A DNA stretch of 64,000 bases, from the NCBI GenBank assembly GCA_027382625.1, contig JAJKFJ010023561.1:1-64000 (forward strand). Direction: 5' to 3'. The DNA is from Tetmemena sp. SeJ-2015 (Eukaryota > Ciliophora > Spirotrichea > Sporadotrichida > Oxytrichidae). Positions 37,853-50,024 of this stretch are shown here, piece by piece. The translations under genes and the position numbers were made by a program. Below the pieces are notes generated by a model that worked only from the letters and a program-made list of their open reading frames with translations, did not search any database and had not been told where the DNA came from. Positions within the stretch are counted from its first letter, which is position 1. Every line of letters starts with the position of its first letter.

Positions 37853-39045
37853 ATGGGTTGCAGAAATTCTAAAGAAGAGCACTTGCAAAAAATTATTCAG
37901 CTCTCGGGAAGGAAACTAACTGACTAGGATATTGAAGAAATCATGATGAATACTTAATGTAAGACGAAAGAAAATTATAAGACATAATTACTCTCAAATA
38001 CTTTTATATCAACTCTTAAATGTATAAGCTATATCAATTCTAAATCAACTAAACTATAAATAGTCAATGAGCAAGAACTGTTCAAACTTTACAAAAAATT
38101 CAAGGAGCTCGATGTAAATAGAAGAGTAAGAATATAACAGATGATATGATCGTGATCTTTGCTTAGACTGCATTGACAAATAGAGAATTCTTAAACCTTC
38201 CAGAACTGAGGTACACCCCTTTCAGATCAAGGTTGATAGACGGCTTTCAACTTAAATCAGACGAGGATGTCAAAACGATGCGTCTAATGAGATAAGACTC
38301 AGTAAGAGTTGCAATGAATATTTCTCAAAATTACCATAGCTTTAACTTGAGGACTTTAATGATGCTCTCAGGAAAGATACCCTAGAAGAGAATAAGGCAT
38401 TGAACTTTGATGGGACCTAAACTGAGGCAGAGAGATCAAATGCCAATGGACTTGGTAACTCTAAGACAGAGTTTGGAGTAGGAGCAAAATCAAGAGGGAA
38501 AGTTGCCCCTGAAGATGCAGGCAACGGCTTGAGAAGGGCTAAAACAACATCAGGCTAAGAAGGTATGGGACATGGCTTTGAAGAGGAAGATGAGCACTTA
38601 AAAACTGAAGAAGACGAACCAGATTTTATAAGGAAATTAGGAACAGAGCCCTATATAACATTCGCAGAGTTCGCAAAATATCTCTCTCTCTTTAATCCAA
38701 AGACAGGCTTGGATGAAAAAATTTAATGTAAGTTACAATTCGCAAGCTGAAATCTAGTTTAGTTTACTTCAGAATTTTTGATACAGACAAAAATAAGAAA
38801 GTAGATGAAAAAGATCTTCTGCATATAATGAAGCTATTGTTTGGAAATAGGATGTCTAATGAAGATATAAGAACCCTACAAGAGAAAATCTTTGAAGAAG
38901 CTGATACTTTCATTAAAAATATTTTAGACTTAATATCTTTTGAGATACAGGTGCTAAAGGGTATTTGGACTACGATGACATACAGAAAGTTCTTTGGGCT
39001 ACAAATTTAGAACATAAATGCTCCATGCATTTCTTTTAAAGCTGA
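37853..39045 (+). CDS. EF-hand protein with predicted N-myristoylation (calcineurin B-like)
   Basis: ATG 37853 starts MGCRNSKEEH, a good N-myristoylation signal. A degenerate first EF-hand region (LFKLYKKFKELDVN...ITDDMI) is followed by about 130 residues of acidic low-complexity insertion (38.36-38.66 kb). Then comes FAEFAKYLSLFNP and two C-terminal EF-hands: DTDKNKKVDEKDL, and after an IES with pointer GATAC, EADTGAKGYLDYDDIQKVLW. TGA at 39043-39045. The layout resembles calcineurin B/CHP-type Ca2+ sensors that sit on membranes and recruit a partner; the long acidic insert is unusual. A frame change near 38.13 kb implies another short IES. Confidence 0.78.
38908..38948. other. IES in last EF-hand, pointer GATAC
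   Basis: GATAC at 38903-38907 and 38944-38948. Removing 41 nt rebuilds the final EF-hand loop and the rest of the C-terminus in one frame. Confidence 0.87.
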
Positions 39046-39096
39046 ATTCTTTCCTTTGTAGATTCTTAATGGTCTTCTTTTTAAAAGAAATGCATG
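39024..39096. repeat. 17-bp perfect inverted repeat spanning a stop codon
   Basis: CATGCATTTCTTTTAAA at 39024-39040 is repeated inverted at 39080-39096, with a 39-nt loop that holds the TGA of the EF-hand gene. It could form an RNA hairpin at the 3' end or be an inverted pointer. Confidence 0.8.
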
Positions 39097-39118
39097 AATT
39101 AATTAAGACTATCTAGTT

Positions 39119-41742
39119 TCATAAGATATATAAGTGACCTGAATTGGGTCCTTTCCGAATATTATGCACCTTTCTATATTTCTATATTTCTTACTAGACT
39201 CTTTGGTGATTCCTTCTGAGCTTATCTAGTGAGCTCTCTTATTTTCTTTCTGCTACAGTCATCTATAGACCCTCATAGACGACTGTTGAAGAACTGTGAG
39301 GATCAAAATCTCTATCTTATCTCATTTCCTACAGCTGGAGTGATTAGTTGTGGTTGCTTTTAAGAGAGTCTTTAGTCCAAAATCCACTGTCGTTCTAATG
39401 TATCTAAGATTCAGTTTTACTTTATTGATTTTTCCAAATGTTTCTGCTTTTCATTTAAAACTAAGTTGGAAAACTACTTGAATCTGTCTATGAGGTTTGC
39501 CCGTTGGAGATACTAACAAAACTAAAGCATAAAAAAGATAGAGCTTGGTTAAATATTCTTTGGGGATAAATGAATTGCAGAGCCTTTTAGAATATCCTAT
39601 GCTTTTATCTAGAGGGCTGCTGCTGCTCTTTTAGAGAAGTAAACACTTTTAATAGTTTCAATTTATTTTTATATATGAAACACTGAGGGAGTTTGAGATT
39701 TGGGCTGATTATTAAGTTATTTAACAAAGCTTTCAATCAAAAGCATTCTTTGCTTTGGTGAGAGACCGTTCAATTGCTAAAGCAACTAGTAAAAAAGTAA
39801 AGAATTAAAAGTTTTTCTTTTTATCTTCCTTGCTAATTGATATAATTTAACAGTCATTACATAGAATTAAATTTTTAGCTAGGTTTAACTTTATGGCTGT
39901 GAGAATGTGATAGATATTCTTGATAATTTTTCCTAGCCCTGGAAAGTGTTTTCAACTGATCTGATAAGTTGTATACACTTTTTATCTATTCTTTCAATTT
40001 GTTGGGAGAGCGATTATTTTAGTCTTCCCTTTCTAATAGCTTTTGTGGGGTTGTGCTCCTCTTTATTTAGATAAGCAAGATAATTAATTTTAATATTTTC
40101 ATAGCCAGTAATGACTAAGAAGTTTTAACAGAACTAGGAACTGCTTTATGACTTTTATATGAAGGATAAAACTTAATATAGCACTGTATAATAATATAAT
40201 TTGGATCATCTTCATCTTATCTGGATAATTATATTTTTCTATCAGAACTGGTTGATTTCAAAATTTGCCTTTATTTTTATACAGTTGAACTTCCATGGTT
40301 TTGCAAGCCATAAGAGTTGTAATAATCCTCGGGCTCTCTCTTAGTTTAGATTCTTAAACTTACTTTGCTAGAGATATAAAAATATTTTGCTATCTTGGTT
40401 TGCTTTAAAGCTATAAGCTTCTTTGGACTGTTGCAACGAAGAAACTGACTCAATTTGATTCTTCTTTCTACTTTCTTAGTCAGAGTTATGATTCCTCAAT
40501 TAGTGATTTCTTGATACAAATGATGACTGCGGTCTTTATCTCTTAACGTATTGAATTTAGGAAGAGAAACCTGATCCATTAAAAATAAACCATCCTCGTT
40601 CACTAATGCTGCGTTGATCAAATTCTCTTTCTCTCGCTTCTTTTCGGCATCCAATACAAATAAGCATGAACTATTAACAATACGATCTTTTTGAGTAGCT
40701 TCTCCTTTTCCTTTTAGAGTTCTCTTTGCTACTAAGCGTGATTTGCATCTCTAAGTTGAGAGAGAAATTTGATACTCTGTTCATTTTCTACTTTGAGCAC
40801 CTCCACCATCTCAGTTAGCTCACTCATTCTATCCAGATTCTTGAAGTAGGCGCTCTTCCTATTATCAACTACTGAAGCTTATGACTTTTACTTAAGTGAT
40901 AATCAAAATATCAATTAATATTACCTGAGCAGAGTTTTCTGATTATCTTGTTTGGGTTTTGAGGATTTGAGAATAGAGGTGTATTGCTGATGTTGAGTAT
41001 CTTTGTTGTTGGTTACTGTCTTTTAATGGATTATTCTCTACCTTAGTGGAGAAAATTGAGAGGTGGGTATTTACTTTACATCAACTTAGGGTGCTGGCTA
41101 TTATGGAATCTAAACAGTCTGCGACTAAGCAAATGAACTAGTACCAGCTGCTGAACTTGACTTGTTCTAAGTTTGGACATCAAATTCATTTTGTTATCTT
41201 AAGAATTAAAATCTTTAAGACATCTTCAGAGTTAGCTTCGTTGGCTGATAAATTGCTGGTAAGATGACCAGTTATTGAACTTGAACGTGACTGCTAAATC
41301 TGCTAAGAAGGCACATCTAAGAAATTTACGGTATTATATTAGATAAGAATATAAAGAGCTTATAATATTCTTTGGCTGAGCCAATTTGAGATTGAGCATC
41401 TTTAAATGCTGTTAATCTATCTTACTGAGCTTCCTATACTGAGCAACTGTCAAATTTTAGTAAGCTTTGAATTCATTTTCAAGTGACTAGTCTTGACTAG
41501 TGATCTTATTTATATATAAGTGTAATAAAGATATTTAGGATATTATTTCCATCCTGCTTGTTGTTCCCTTTTTGGTTGTTGAAGATCTGATCTAGTAAGT
41601 AGAGTTGTGACTTGACATTAGAGTCAAACGACTTCGTGGATAGAGACTGCTATCGCTTCTATTCGTCTTCCTTTATCTCAGCTAAATCAATCATCCTGAA
41701 AGGAGGGGGAAAAGGCTTAGTGCTGGGCAGCAACCGTTTCAT
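39119..41742 (-). CDS. coiled-coil protein, unrecognised
   Basis: A start within MKRLLPSTKPFPPPFRMIDLAE at 41742 is chosen, but the frame is open further upstream to a possible intron acceptor near 41.79 kb. The N-terminal part is Pro/Ser/Gln-rich. A coiled coil is clear at 40.7-40.87 kb (LDRMSELTEMVEVLKVENEQ...). The C-terminal part is basic and Ser/Gln-rich (...NEIRQRF, then DPHSSSTVVYEGLQMTVAERKQE) and ends at TGA 39119-39121, 74 bp from the stop of the convergent EF-hand gene. At least six frame changes remain unresolved. No domain recognised. Confidence 0.55.
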
Positions 41743-41873
41743 AGCTTGAGGACTGTTTTCTCTCTCCTAGGAATTGGAAGAGCTAAACTTAATCTAATGA
41801 AGAAAAAGTAATTGATATCAATGAATACGGAAAGGAGAGAGAGATTATAATAATTAGTTTTAGATTATATAAA

Positions 41874-42814
41874 ATGGGTAGTTATTTCTCCAGAACCAGA
41901 GGATGGTGGTATGTCGCCTTTTACGATGAATACGTGGGAAGACACATCAACACCTGCGCTGGCCTTTCAGTATTCTTTATGGTGCCCCTCTACTTGTAAG
42001 TTCTCGTTCTATTGCAGATCTTTAATCGAAGCTTTAAATTTTGAATGCCCTTTCATTGATTGAATCTGATTTGAAATGATTAGGTATGGTCTGCACGTAA
42101 ACAGATTAGCTGAGCAAAATTGCAACCACTTGCTCTACAATTGGCAATTCTTCGAAAAGAGAAATCGCCTCTGCCACAACATGATAAGCTAATGCACACC
42201 TCTTTAATCTCTTGAAATAATTAAGCAAGTTTAATGGAGCACTTCGAAGTGCACAAGGAGCAACTTGAAGACATTCTAATTGATGTTGAGAAGAGAGGCC
42301 CCAAGGTATTCTCTGAGCTTCCTCCCGAGCCCAAGAGAGATACTCGCATCACCATGAATGATTTGGCTCTCATTGATGAAATGAGTGGCTTGAACCTTTA
42401 CATGGATAACTTCATGAGAACAAACAATCTATCTGAGACCCAGAGAGCAAGAATCGAAGCAAGACTAGTCAGATACAACGGCGACAAGCCAAAGGAGGTT
42501 GCTATTAACGAGCTCAAGATAATTAAATAGATTAGCTATGGTATGATAGATGAATTATAAGATGTTCATCCTCGGAGATTCTAGATGAAATCAGTGAGAT
42601 TCGCTGATAAGCAGCAGCTTGCTCTTAAAATTGGCTCTTCCTTTGAAAGAGCCAGAACGCCGGTCTTTAACATATTTCACAGGGATAGATTTTTGTTAAA
42701 GAAGAGCAAGCTAGCTAATTATTTAACTTTGATAACAACTTTGAATATATTTGATTTGCATATGATCTTCCTCTCGATTTTAAGATCGCTAGTTTATCTC
42801 TGTTATAAGAATGA
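41874..42814 (+). CDS. small membrane-associated protein, unrecognised
   Basis: ATG 41874 starts MGSYFSRTRGWWYVAFYDEYVGRH, followed by one hydrophobic helix (CAGLSVFFMVPLYLYGLHV). A GT...AG intron (about 41.997-42.085 kb) and a 53-nt IES with pointer ATG separate it from a soluble, charged helical part (EHFEVHKEQLEDILIDVEKRGPKVF...). Continuous reading goes on through KSVRFADKQQLALKIGSSFERARTPVF. The C-terminus is uncertain; AYDLPLDFKIASLSLLQE then TGA 42812-42814 looks most coding-like. The single helix and small size suggest a ciliate-specific organelle membrane subunit, but I cannot name a family. Confidence 0.62.
42184..42236. other. IES, pointer ATG
   Basis: ATG at 42181-42183 and 42234-42236. 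Removing 53 nt joins ...FEKRNRLCHNM to EHFEVHKEQ in frame. The pointer is only 3 bp, so the boundary may shift. Confidence 0.6.
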
Positions 42815-42829
42815 TAATGAAATTTAACT

Positions 42830-43549
42830 TTAAATTTGTTGCCTCGGTGTTTGTAGTAGTCAATTAATTGATTAACTTTAGTGCCTAAGTGATTTGAAAA
42901 TTTATTGACAAACTTGCTTGTCATATCTGTTCTGCTCTTGCAAATGGTATTACGAGATTTCATTTGCTTATTGGCCTTGTTATAATTCATGACTGACTTT
43001 CTAGGAGGACTGCTAGACAAATGATTTGAGTTAGCGTTAGAGTAACTCGAGTTATGGTTCATTTGCTGTTATTGCATTTAGAGTTTATCTTGATGAGGAT
43101 TAACAACGGTCGCTCTTCGCATTACTCTTAAATTAAATAGCGAATAAGTAGACTTTTAGAAGTAGGTCGTGATACTTTTGCAGATCTTTGACTATTAAGT
43201 TTCAATCCTCCTTAGTTCCTATTTTCAATGGGCAATTAATTAATTCTGTTCCCATTAGACACATCTAAGAAGCTAACCTTAGTCTGTTGGCTATTTATAT
43301 AAATTGAAATGTTTTATTAGAAGTAATTTGAAGCTATTTTTATCATTGTTAAAAGTCTAAACACTGATGACCTTGTTAGCATCGCTATCTTGAATAGTTT
43401 CATTTTCTTCGAACTGCATAATTTTGATCTGATAGCCTGCACTGTTTCTCTCCCTTATTGAATAAATACTCATTATAAATTAGATGAGGATTAATTGCTT
43501 GCATGTCCTCCGATGAGGCAGAACTAGAGGAGTCTTCTCTGTCTCTCAT
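42830..43549 (-). CDS. Ser/Asn/Arg-rich protein, unrecognised
   Basis: ATG 43547-43549 opens MRDREDSSSSASSEDMQAIN.... The frame changes near 43.43 and 43.15 kb, then reads RRATVVNPHQDKLQMQQQQMNHNSSYSNANSNHLSSSPPRKSV through a basic region to about 42.83 kb. An open frame continues further, antisense to the neighbouring plus-strand gene, so the end is uncertain. Low complexity and basic; no domain seen. Confidence 0.48.
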
Positions 43550-44042
43550 TATTATTTTATTTTCTGATTAAGTGTTACTAATTCTATTGTTCTATATAAG
43601 CTTTACAATTATTATTGTTGAGAATTAAATTAAAATCAGTCAGTGGTTAAATTAATAAAAAGAGAGTTGCATCTCCGTTACTGTTGAAATAGCTACAAAA
43701 ACCCCGAACTTCTTCCACAGCAAATCATACATTATTATGATGATTTTATTCGTTGTTTTTTCCTTTAACTAAGCTCTCCCACGCAAAATTTGCAAGTACA
43801 AAAATTCTTATTATCTTAGGCTTAATCAAGTTGTAAAATAATTATTCAAATAGGAGACACTTCTTCAACTTCCACTCTTTAATTCCATTTTAATTATAAA
43901 TATCAATTTCTTTTTTATTAAAATATCAGCTATATTTAAATAATAGACCATATATATTTAATAAAGACGAGTGATAATTACAAACTAACTACATTTCGCA
44001 AATATATTCAGTTTCATTTTGTTCCCACCCAATCATTAATAA
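43550..44042. other. intergenic region between divergent genes
   Basis: Strongly AT-rich, no frame of note. It should contain the 5' flanks of the genes at 43549 (minus) and 44043 (plus). Confidence 0.5.
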
Positions 44043-46407
44043 ATGAGTAAGTGTTGCGGATTATTTGAATTCAAATTTAAATAGGTTTAAATAAAATAAG
44101 TGGCTTCAAATATGAGAGCTAATTCTAAGAATGCAAAGCATCAGCCCAATCCTATGTAATCATGGAACCACAAGCCTTAAAATGCTCCCTCAATAAATTT
44201 AAGTTTTTAATTCTAAGTTGAATAAATGCATTGAAAAATTCAAAGGCCACAAAATAAGAAGATTAAAGCAATAAAGGTGGAGCGTTTACAATTGGAATGA
44301 GCAGGTAGAAGAACTAATTATAAGCTTCAGCTCGTTCAAGAGTGCAACCCGATTCTAGAATGAACTATCAGTATAGGATTACTAACTCTCGTCTGATGTA
44401 GCTATCTCAGTAAGCAAACTAACAAAGCGTCCCAGAGTAGAAATCTCAGGCTTAAAAGCCTTAAAGGCCATTTTTACTTCGCAATGAATAACTTAAAGTA
44501 AGTTAATCAATAAATTGCTCAAGAATATTCATCACTAGGAATCCTGATTAATTTATCTTTAGGGCAAAAATCAACCTACCAATAATCAGACTGATAATGA
44601 ATTGAACTCTGAATAATAGAGATGGCTTGCACCCACTCACAAGAAGCAGATATCAAATTATGGTATGTTTCAACAAAATAGTTTCCTCATTCAGTATAAA
44701 TAAGAATATAACTTAGATGAGTAAAATAAAATAATTAGGCTTAATTCATCCCAAAGAGAAAAAAATAAAATTACGTATTTATGAATAAATTGCTTATACT
44801 TAAAATAGTTGATATAATTATTTTGTGAGTTGAAGTCAGCGAGCTCAAGTGAGCATTTTGATTAGCGAGAGAGCATTAAAAAGAGAGGGGTAGGTTTTGA
44901 AGGGAAAAACGATAGACAAGAAATATCAGATGTGTCAGAGCAAGGCCACAGGTTAATTCAGCAGATTACTAGCTCAATTCAAGCTGCAGCAGATAAGGAG
45001 GCTGCTCACCATCCAGATTTTTGGACACAAAATGAGGATCACTTTCTTGTGCTCAAATAAGTTCTCTGGGAACCTTTGTAAGCAGAAATAAGAAGTCCTT
45101 TTCTAAACCTATTTGTAGAAAAGATGACTCTGAGGACGAAACTGGTTAGCCAAAGTATATAGAGAGAAAGGATAGTAAAATGCAAGAGTTGAAGGAAAGA
45201 CTGGCCTAACTCAAAGAAGATTTATAGCTCTAGAATCTGAGAAACCACGAAATTATTTATCTTTTGCCTCCATTTTTGAAATTGAGGGTCATTCAGATGT
45301 AATTGAACTGGAAAATGAGATAGCTAACAGAGAAAGAATTTGGCTTTACTAGAAGAGATAAAAGAGAATGGAACTTGAGAAGAATACGAGGAAAATGTCA
45401 CATGAATCTGATTATCAGGACTCGAGTGATGGCAGTGACAGCGTTTCTCAGTAAACCCACAGGGCTAAAGTCAATATCAATTAGCTGAATATTGCAGTGG
45501 CACACGGCGGATAGTAAAATCATATTTATTTCTCAACCTTTTGGTAGATCTTTCGACAACTTTAATTTCATCACTAATAAATTAAATTCTAACAGAATTG
45601 AAATGGGAGTATTGGCTCAGAGAGAAAGAAGACGCTTCAACCAATGCAGAAATCTAGGTTTGAAAATTCCACCTTCTTATCCCAGAATACATCGACTCAC
45701 AATCATGCCCAAAGTTATTTAGGAGGAATTAGTTAGATATCCAAGTGCAATTTATGACGACTCAGATTATGAAGAAGATGAAGAAGTACTTGCTAAGTAT
45801 TCAGGTAATAATCTTTACAACTTAATATAGTTTAATAGATCGGCCAGTAGACTATATTCAAAAGAATAGTCAGCTGCATAGATAAAAATTGGAGGGAGGT
45901 GGAGAGCCATACCGTATTTATAAAGCTAGAGAGAAAGCAGGACAGTTTAAGACTGATATGTTTGCACTTATGGAGAGAGAGTCAGCTTCTCAATTCATGA
46001 CTGACTATGGTCTCGCAAAAGGGATAACTAAGGAGAAGATAGATGGCACATATAGGAGAGATCCTAAATTGAATGATGGTAGCTTTATGCTCTCAGAGGG
46101 CAGCAAATATTTCGTAGAAACTCTCAAAAAGACCTTTGATAAGCATGGGGAACGCCTTTTCACTTCTGATCTAAATTTTTAAGGCTCATATTTCTAAAGT
46201 GTAATCCTAGCTTTAAGGAAAAGATTTTGGAGAAACTTGGAGGCTAGCAAGTAATTCTTAAAGCCCATCCTGAAATCATAAGAGCCATGTACTCCGACGT
46301 TTAAGATATATCTAAAATTCCAGAAGCTCTTAGAATTGATAACCTTTTTGATTAGGAGGAATAATATTCTGATCACCATCAACTTCATGAATATTATTTT
46401 GATTGTA
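44043..46407 (+). CDS. large unrecognised protein, charged and helical, IES-interrupted
   Basis: ATG 44043 (MSKCCGLFEFKFKQVQIKQ...) opens a Gln/Asn/Lys-rich N-terminal part. Coding-like blocks follow in varying frames: QEISDVSEQGHRLIQQITSS then HHPDFWTQNEDHFLVLKQVLWEPL (44.92-45.08 kb); KMQELKERLAQLKEDL (45.18 kb); and IEGHSDVIELENEIANRERIW with an acidic Ser/Asp patch (45.28-45.46 kb). Later blocks are MGVLAQRERRRFNQCRNLGLKIPPSYPRIHRL (45.6-45.72 kb), GGGEPYRIYKAREKAGQFKTDMF and following residues (45.89-46.18 kb), and KEKILEKLGGQQVILKAHPEIIRAMYSDV (46.21-46.31 kb). The frame is still open where the retroposon-like element is inserted at 46408. The real stop is not identified. No family recognised. 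Confidence 0.5.
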
Positions 46408-46941
46408 TAATTATTAAATTAGAAAGTTAAAATTCAGGACGCACACGACTGGCACTAGGCACCGGTCGCCCTTTCCATGAAGGCTTTCTGGTTTGGTAAT
46501 CCATTGGCTGGTGAGTGAGTGCTTAAAAGAGGCAAGGGATAATGGCAGCCGAAGCCTGGGGGTGGTTAGCTGTACTGAGATAATCAAGGTGAGTGGTTCC
46601 ACTCACCCTCCAATCTTGTTAGGCGTGGAGGGACGAGATCTATGGGCAAACCTCAGTCATGCAGTGGACAGCGAAGCCAGAGCTACGGAGCAGCGATTGC
46701 TCTCGGTCCGATGCTACCGGATTTTTTTCTCCTTTCAGGTTTTTTGGATGGTCTGCAGAAGCGGGGGCTCTGTCAAGAGTGTGAGGTGGGGGTGCAAAGT
46801 GTTTAATATCCCTATTCGCTGTAGGTTTGTGTGCGTCAGATAAGTGCGTCACTGCAATATCATTGACGTCATGGCCAATCTTATTTATGCCGGGGGCCCT
46901 TTAATTCCTTAATTATTATTATTATTATTATTTTGATTGTA
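46392..46941 (+). mobile_element. GC-rich SINE/LINE-like retroposon insertion
   Basis: A 15-16-bp target duplication (TATTATTTTGATTGTA) flanks the insert at 46392-46407 and 46926-46941. The 3' end carries an (ATT)n tail immediately before the second copy, as in non-LTR retroposition. The body (about 46438-46905) is far richer in GC than its surroundings and has no convincing protein frame. A-box-like (TGGTTAGCTG) and B-box-like (GGTTCCACTC) segments about 30 bp apart near 46.56-46.6 kb hint at a Pol III-type SINE, but a 5'-truncated LINE is equally possible. It sits in or just after the coding part of the gene at 44-46.4 kb. Confidence 0.78.
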
Positions 46942-47673
46942 TTCATTTTTACTTATGCATTTTAATTTTTCTTAGATATTAATAGATAATTGAGTTAAGA
47001 ACTTATTTTAAAATGGCTAATTAAATCAATTACAGCAGCACAAAAAGTATTTCTTTCAAAAAGTTTTCTCCCTATAAAATATTTTGTGTGATTCTTCTAG
47101 CAAAATAAAAAAGACACATTTCAATAAAGGATTTAATTCTTTAGAAATACGCTTCGCTCGTTTTAACTTTGCTATGAATAATTTTATAAAGACTATTTGG
47201 CTCAATTTTTATTTTTATTCGAACTAGTTAAAAAGTAGAGGGGACAATTTTACTCATGATTTGGCTTGCTCACATTTTAATATTTCCCTCCTAGTTATTT
47301 AGTTAGAGTCATAAGTTAATTAATTTCACTACAATATTTTGGTGTAGAATTTAATAGAAAAGATAAAATTTTTAAAAAGAGGTTAATAGAAGAGCCTATT
47401 TGTTTATATATCAAACTCTACCTAGCAAAGATTATTTAAAGTTATAAGTTTCAATTGCAATCAGTACTGGAGCGCGGCCACTTATGATTACCTACAATTA
47501 TTTTTGACATTTTTCACTTGAGAGTATTTCAGACGTAGTGGGTATGATTTTTAAGCATCTGCTAATTTTCTTATTTGAGATCTTGTTTTAGATATAATCG
47601 AAAATGCTATTTTTGACTATCTTAAGAAGGAAGTGATTTGCTATTAGATATCAGACTAATCATTAATTATGAA
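46942..47673. other. AT-rich region, mostly non-coding
   Basis: Apart from an open but AT-rich frame continuing across the retroposon target site, nothing recognisable. It may contain the 3' end of the upstream gene or an IES. Confidence 0.4.
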
Positions 47674-49825
47674 ATGTATATAAGTTTTTAATAAGTGGGA
47701 TTCCGGAATAAACTCAAACAAATCCAGTACAATCATGAGGACCACTCTGCCTTCCTTGTCTAAAACTTCACTTTAGAGTTCTTAACCCCACTCTTTAAAA
47801 ATTCTGACCTATAATAGGATGAAGTTCCTTCTATAAGTCCATTTGCAAAAAAGACTCCTGCAATTATGGAATACGAAGAGCACTTGAACTTGAGGAAAAG
47901 CCTCTCAGTGAACAGAGAGACTTTTTAGCAGATTGAACAGATGATAAATGAGGAACCTATTTCACAGGATAATCTAATCCTTTTTTAATTTTTCATCATT
48001 CTGTTGCTTATAAGTTTATTAAAAGAAATTAGACAGAAAACCATTAATCTAATATTGCATCAGAAGTGCAATAAAAAAAGGCCATCTCTTATGATAAAAT
48101 ATAATTTATTTCTATATCATAAATTTAATTAGAGCTAGATATAAATAAATATAGCTCTTAACTGTTATTTTTCTTGATGAATAATTTCATGAATAATTAT
48201 TTTAACTAATTATCAACAACACTAAAACACTTTTACTATTTTTTGCAATTATGACAAGAAATGGGACAATGTTTCTCCTCGTGCATATGCGGAACAGCAT
48301 AGTTTAGCTGCCCAGTCAGCCAATTATTTATATGCATTAATACTCCAATCGAGCAAATGAAATCTTAAGCAGCAGCGACTCCAGTGGCGAAACAAGGAAT
48401 TTATATTTGAGAAACTTACAAATGATCAGAGAAGAAAATGCTAGAGATCATGCACAGGTGGAATTGCAAAGCATCAGAGATAGAATTTAAGAAGAGGAGA
48501 CTCATTTCGGCAATAAGAATCAGAACTTCCTATTCCATATCGCAAGAGACATCGGAGATCAACAGATTGAAGAGCTCTAAAACCTCATTCCAAGAAGGAA
48601 GCTTTATTCATTTGAAATTGTTTCATTTGCATGTTGTTAGCTGAGCAGAAGAGAACAGACTAATCCCAATTTGTGGGGAGACCTTCCTAGTTCTGCCAAA
48701 AAGTCTGATGATTCTAAGCAAGATCCCGACATCACTCATCCTCTACTCTTAGCTAAGGAGAGACTAGCGAAGTAGAAGATCGTCCCTGAGAAAGCGAAGA
48801 AACCCTTTAGGAAGCCTAAAGATATAGTTAACATAGATGGCAAGCCATAAGTATGGGAAGCTTTCAAGAAACATTAATTTCATGCACTATATGTTTCAAG
48901 AGGGAATTCCTCACTTATGTTAGCAGGCAATCTAATAACTAGAGCGAGGAAATTAGTCACAAGGATTTCATAATGAACTAAGGAGACAGAAGGCATGAGA
49001 AAATTCTTACTTGGACTAAAGAAAAAGGCTTCATTTCAGAAAATAGCGATGATGAGCAGACTGTCTTCAACAGAGACGTCTTATAAACTTATGATCAAAT
49101 TTTTTAAATAGAGAAATGAGGTTCTACAAGAGAGACATACAAACTCTCATCAAAGTTCGGACCCATTCCTCTTGAATAGGCCAATTCAACCCTTCGAAAG
49201 ACTTATGCTAAAACTGGGTGGATCTCAACTTATAAAGTAGATAACGGGCAAAAGATTTGAAGTGGATTCTGAGGAGACTTAATAAATCTATGGCTGGATA
49301 GATCCCAATCTGTCAGGTGGTGATCCTTTTAGATAAAACTATGGAGATTTCCTTTTGTGCAGCTCTAAAGAAGAGTGTCTCTCTATATACTAGAAGGAAA
49401 GATAGATGCAACTGAGAGTTATGCAGAATGAAGAAGACTCTGTGAATAGGTCGATATTTGCAAATGAAATGCTCCAGTTGTACGATGTAATGAAAAAGAT
49501 GCTCAGGAATTGGAATGCTAAAACTCATCAGGAAAGAGAGTTGAGAGATAGTCTCAGGAGCATGATGCCCAGGAGTAGGAGATAGTATGAGGATAGTGTA
49601 AACTTTGAAGGATTCTGGCGCTAGGAATAACACAGACAACAAGATATAGAGGAACAGAAAAGAAAAAGCATAAGTCCTAGTAAAAGAGAGAGGAGTGCTT
49701 TTGAAAGTGATAGCTTCTAATCTGAGGAGTTTAAAGTTGATCCAATAAGGCAGGATATCAAATCTGATACACACAAAAATATTTAAGAAAGGGTTAAATA
49801 TTTTATAAAAAGTTGGTAAAATCAT
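47674..49825 (+). CDS. unrecognised charged protein, IES-interrupted
   Basis: A possible start at ATG 47674 leads into QIQYNHEDHSAFLVQNFTLEFLTPLFKNSD and an acidic helical stretch. After an AT-rich gap (48.0-48.25 kb) coding resumes: KKWDNVSPRAYAEQHSLAAQ, then NEILSSSDSSGETRNLYLRNLQMIREENARDHAQVELQ. Then come NPNLWGDLPSSAKKSDDSKQDPDITHPLLL (48.67-48.75 kb), FGPIPLEQANSTLRKTYAKTGWISTYK (49.16-49.25 kb), and YGWIDPNLSGGDPFRQNYGDF with a long charged helix to about 49.8 kb. Strand and character are consistent with one gene, but joins and both ends are unresolved. The 48.0-48.25 kb gap and 49.83-50.02 kb are AT-rich and non-coding. Confidence 0.45.
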
Positions 49826-50024
49826 TTTTATAATTTACATATAAGTGTAAGTTTAATTATAAGCATTATTCTTTTAAAAGATCTATTGCAAGTTTTATAT
49901 AATCTACTAAAAGTGTTATTTTTTAATAAAGTTTTATTTATTAAATTGAATTCGTAAAGTTTTTTAATTTAAATTATTTTAAGTTCTTTTTCTTTAACTC
50001 GTGCTTAAATTGTATTTATTATAT

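Noticed and set aside
42715..43062. The minus frame extending to 42715 as fully coding
   Set aside because: Below about 42.83 kb it overlaps a more convincing plus-strand coding region, so only the upstream part was kept.
46493..46852. Open frames of 116 and 70 codons in the GC-rich insert
   Set aside because: They lie inside the retroposon-like element, overlap each other on opposite strands and have no protein-like features; GC-rich sequence simply contains few stops.
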